A stretch of DNA of 64,000 bases. It comes from Novosphingobium sp. GTDB taxonomy: Bacteria; Pseudomonadota; Alphaproteobacteria; Sphingomonadales; Sphingomonadaceae. Position 1 is the first letter of the stretch. Every line of letters begins with the position of its first letter. A program made the position numbers and the translations under genes. The stretch covers positions 372,001 through 436,000 of the forward strand of contig JACKKY010000002.1 of the NCBI GenBank assembly GCA_024236175.1, in the 5' to 3' direction. The notes under the pieces were generated by a model that was given only the letters and a program-made list of their open reading frames with translations, did not search any database and had not been told where the DNA came from. Below are positions 61,633-64,000 of this stretch, one piece after another.

Positions 61633-62181
61633 TCAGCGCGCGGCTTCGCGCACTTTCTGCACCGCGGCAAGCGTAAGGCTCACATGGTCGCGGTAATCGA
61701 GGTCCGAATGGACGAAGGCGATCTTCCCGTCCGGTGCGATGACATAGCTGGTCCGGTCGGAAAGCCCCCCCGGCAGCCCCTCGCGCTTCAGGGCGACGTC
61801 ATAGGCCCTGATGACCGCAGGCGATGCAATCGCGACCGCGAACTTGTTGCGGCATTCCTCGGTCGAAAAGCGCTGCAGCGTGGGCAAGTCGTCCGCCGAC
61901 ATGCCCACCACCGTCGCGCCTGCCGCTTCGAACTTGTCATGAGCCTCCGCAAAAGCCCGCGTTTCGAGCGTGCAGCCTTGGGTAAACGCCTTCGGATAGA
62001 AATACAGGACGACCGGCCCCTTGCGCAGGGCGTCCTTCAGGTTGAACCGGAAGACATTGCCCGCAAGCGCGCCCGAGGTCGCGAAAATCGGCGCCTTGGT
62101 GCCGACGGGCAACTCCGCCCGCAATCCGGAAGGCAGGGCGAGCGCAAGCAGCGCGGCAATGGCGAAAAGCGGCTTTTTCAT
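61633..62181 (-). CDS. Exported peroxiredoxin
   Basis: A 182-residue AhpC/TSA-type thiol peroxidase (BCP/PrxQ-like). The peroxidatic cysteine lies in FYPKAFTQGCTLETRAFAEA and the supporting SADDLPTLQRFSTEE is present. A signal peptide (MKKPLFAIAALLALALPSGL, then RAELPVG) suggests a periplasmic location. It would reduce peroxides in the envelope with a so far unknown thiol partner. Confidence 0.88.
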   Translation of the reverse strand: MKKPLFAIAALLALALPSGLRAELPVGTKAPIFATSGALAGNVFRFNLKDALRKGPVVLYFYPKAFTQGCTLETRAFAEAHDKFEAAGATVVGMSADDLPTLQRFSTEECRNKFAVAIASPAVIRAYDVALKREGLPGGLSDRTSYVIAPDGKIAFVHSDLDYRDHVSLTLAAVQKVREAAR

Positions 62182-62251
62182 GTTTGCATTGTGGACCGGG
62201 ACGGCGCGCCCTGTCCACTCAATATGGAAGCGATGCGATGCCGGAAGCCGG

Positions 62252-62542
62252 TCAGAGCCCCTCCACCATGAAACAGCGATAGGGTGCCGCCTTCTGCCGC
62301 AGCTTCGCCCGTTCCTGATAGCTGTCGCTGAAATACCAGTCACGGGCGGATTGCGTGTCGGGAAATTCCAGGATGACGACGCCATCGGCCGCTTCCCCCT
62401 CGAACGTCTCCATTGCTCCGTAGACCGCAAGCGGCTTCATCGACGTCGGCGGCGGCGCCTCCCGGTTGCCTCCCTGATACGCGGCCATCGCCTCGTGATC
62501 GACGATTTCGCCTTCCCGCACGAAAATCATGTAAGTCGCCAT
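62252..62542 (-). CDS. DUF1330 family protein
   Basis: A 96-residue dimeric alpha/beta-barrel-type protein with the DUF1330 pattern (MATYMIFVREGEIVDHEAMA, MKPLAVYGAMETFEGEAADG, VILEFPDTQSARDWYFSDSY). Its biochemical role is not known. It is divergent from the TetR gene, which may regulate it. A longer frame upstream overlaps the TetR gene and is not used. Confidence 0.9.
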   Translation of the reverse strand: MATYMIFVREGEIVDHEAMAAYQGGNREAPPPTSMKPLAVYGAMETFEGEAADGVVILEFPDTQSARDWYFSDSYQERAKLRQKAAPYRCFMVEGL

Positions 62543-62704
62543 TTCGTTCCCCTCCTTCGGATGGAGGCCAGTGTCACGGTAAAATCGTCTTGCGGCAAGG
62601 CGATATTGCACGTCGAAATTGCCCGTGCAGGCAGGAGCGAGCTTGCCAGCGCCAATGCTCCCGGTATTCTTCTTGTGCTCCTCCAGCCGCTCGATAAAAT
62701 GGCA

Positions 62705-62724
62705 ACGCATGCGTGTCATTAATG
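62705..62724. promoter_or_regulatory. Palindromes in the DUF1330/TetR divergent region
   Basis: ACGCATGCGT (62705-62714) and CATTAATG (62717-62724) are perfect dyads 35-55 bases before the TetR start, inside the 216-base divergent gap. They are reasonable TetR operator candidates. Nothing else is recognisable in that gap. Confidence 0.35.
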
Positions 62725-62758
62725 CGATTCGGCGCTTCGATGCGAATGCGAACCGGCT

Positions 62759-63403
62759 ATGAACCAACACAGCTCCCTCAAACGCCCCCGGGCAGGACGA
62801 CCGACCCGCGAACAGGCGGAAGCGCGCCATGAGCTTCTGCTGGACCGCGCGCTCGACCATTTCCTCGACAAGGGCTTCCAGCAGGCGACGATAGAGGCCA
62901 TCGCCGCCGATGTCGGGATGACGAAACGCACGGTCTATGCCCGGCACGAGGACAAGGCCGCCCTGTTCCGTGCTGCCGTGCATCGCGCGATCGAGAAATA
63001 TGCCGTCTCGCAGGAGGATATCGAGGCAACCGTCTGCGACGATCTCGAGCAGACGCTGGTGAATCTCGCCATGCTGCGCATCGATACCGTCTCGACCTCT
63101 ACCGGGGTCAAGCTGCAGCGGATCGTGAACACAGAGTCCTACCGCTTTCCGGACATCTTCACCGCAGCCTACGAAAGCGCGGTGCCCACCATCCGCTTCC
63201 TCGCCGACGTGCTGGAGAAGGAAACAAGAGCGGGAACGCTGGCCATCGACGAACCGATGCATGCCGCGAATGTCTTCATGAGCATGGTCGTCGGCGGGCC
63301 GGCCCGTTTCATCGTTTCGGGCATTCCGCTCAGCAGGAAGGAAATCGACAAGCGTGTCGGCTACGCAGTCAGGCTGTTCCTGGACGGCGCCCGAAAACGC
63401 TGA
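62759..63403 (+). CDS. TetR/AcrR-family transcriptional regulator
   Basis: A 214-residue repressor with the N-terminal helix-turn-helix TIEAIAADVGMTKRTVYARH (read within residues about 40-65) and a long helical ligand-binding part. Targets may include the divergent DUF1330 gene and the SDR gene behind it. The ligand is unknown. The ribosome site at the ATG is not clear. Confidence 0.9.
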   Translation: MNQHSSLKRPRAGRPTREQAEARHELLLDRALDHFLDKGFQQATIEAIAADVGMTKRTVYARHEDKAALFRAAVHRAIEKYAVSQEDIEATVCDDLEQTLVNLAMLRIDTVSTSTGVKLQRIVNTESYRFPDIFTAAYESAVPTIRFLADVLEKETRAGTLAIDEPMHAANVFMSMVVGGPARFIVSGIPLSRKEIDKRVGYAVRLFLDGARKR

Positions 63404-63435
63404 ACACCAAACCAAGACAGAACGAGAGGATTGAG

Positions 63436-64000
63436 ATGAGCGACAAGTCTGGACAGCGTGTGGTCGTGGTGACCGGGGCGAGCTCTGGCATCGGCAAGGA
63501 GACCGCCAAGGCTTTCGCCGGATTGGGCTGGCACGTCATCGGAACGGGGCGAAACCCGGACCGCAGCGCCGCCGCCGAAAAGGAAATAGGAGCCGCGGCT
63601 TCGCCCGATGCAAAAGTCGATTTCCTGAAAGGCGACATGGCGCTGATGTCCGAGACCATGCGCATCGCCAACGAGATCAAGGGCCTGACAGACCGCATCG
63701 ACGTGCTGATCAACAACGCCGGCGGCGTGCGCGACAAGCGCTACATCTCCAGCGAGGGAACGGAAGAGACCTTCACCGCCAACCATCTCGCGCCGTTCCT
63801 GCTGACGAGGGAACTGATGCCGTTGCTCAAGGCGGCAGCGGCTGAATCACAACCGGGCGATGTGCGGGTGATCGCGGTAGCCTCACTTGCTTACCTCAGC
63901 ACCGAAGGACTGAACTGGGGCGACCTGCAGAACCTCAACGGAGATTTCCATGCATCCCCGGTCTATTGCCAGGCGAAACTCGCCAACGTGCTCTACACGC
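63436..64000 (+). CDS. Short-chain dehydrogenase/reductase (5' part; runs off the right edge)
   Basis: The first 188 codons of an NAD(P)-dependent SDR. Visible are the cofactor motif VTGASSGIGKETAKAF, the structural NNAG, the serine of the VASLAYLS strand and the catalytic YCQAK (Tyr and Lys). The sequence resembles retinol-dehydrogenase-like SDRs. The ATG at 63436 follows an AGAGGA site and lies about 30 bases after the TetR gene, so the two may be co-transcribed. Confidence 0.92.
   Translation, partial: MSDKSGQRVVVVTGASSGIGKETAKAFAGLGWHVIGTGRNPDRSAAAEKEIGAAASPDAKVDFLKGDMALMSETMRIANEIKGLTDRIDVLINNAGGVRDKRYISSEGTEETFTANHLAPFLLTRELMPLLKAAAAESQPGDVRVIAVASLAYLSTEGLNWGDLQNLNGDFHASPVYCQAKLANVLYT

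Noticed and set aside
1..64000. CRISPR array, prophage or insertion sequence
   Set aside because: No regularly spaced repeats, transposase, integrase or phage structural genes were found on either strand.

Overview
The window is a GC-rich chromosomal segment that reads as an alphaproteobacterium of the order Sphingomonadales (Sphingomonadaceae/Erythrobacteraceae type). This is inferred from the gene order ppiD-trpEGDC-(LLM oxidoreductase)-moaC-moeA-lexA-comEC-gltX-gltA, a 14-gene complex I operon running on into birA-coaX-rnj-DUF1467, an alphaproteobacterial SOS box (GTTC-N7-GTTC) at lexA, a ROSE-like leader on an hsp20 gene, and an outer-membrane TonB-dependent receptor of sphingomonad style. 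I see no phage, insertion sequence, integrase or CRISPR array.

Layout: 1-2.3 kb holds the 5' end of pdhA, ftsB and an MFS transporter. 2.6-8.3 kb holds tRNA-Arg(CCT), DUF1178, a nitrilase-family amidase, grxC, the heat-regulated hsp20, pyrG, secG and tpiA. 8.4-17.9 kb holds ppiD, the trp genes, a luciferase-like oxidoreductase, two molybdenum cofactor genes and lexA. 17.9-22.9 kb holds comEC, gltX and gltA. 22.9-29.7 kb is a conserved-looking but poorly understood signalling/envelope locus: a kinase whose H-box lacks histidine, a helical protein, a nucleotidyltransferase-like/membrane fusion, an Hpt-like protein that also lacks its histidine, and a divergent 869-residue membrane coiled-coil protein, with CtrA-box-like sequences in two of its gaps. 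29.7-47.7 kb is one long minus-strand operon for respiratory complex I (nuoA to nuoN) plus cofactor and RNA-processing genes; it carries an extra 92-codon gene between nuoF and nuoG and a nuoM that is broken by a dense cluster of small deletions. 47.9-52.1 kb holds a thiolase, an SH3 protein, a D-2-hydroxyacid dehydrogenase and amtB. 52.4-64 kb is accessory: a TonB-dependent receptor, two amidohydrolases, an NTF2-like protein, a nitronate monooxygenase-like enzyme, a lipoprotein methyltransferase, prfB, an exported peroxiredoxin, DUF1330, a TetR regulator and the start of an SDR gene.

Most operons are tightly packed with ATGA/GTGA/TTGA/TAATG stop-start overlaps. The best candidates for undescribed biology are the 22.9-29.7 kb locus, in which both phospho-acceptor histidines appear to have been lost together, the small gene embedded in the complex I operon, and the lipobox-bearing SAM methyltransferase. 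The best-supported regulatory element is the hsp20 RNA thermometer. All family assignments are from reading the translated sequence; no database search was run.
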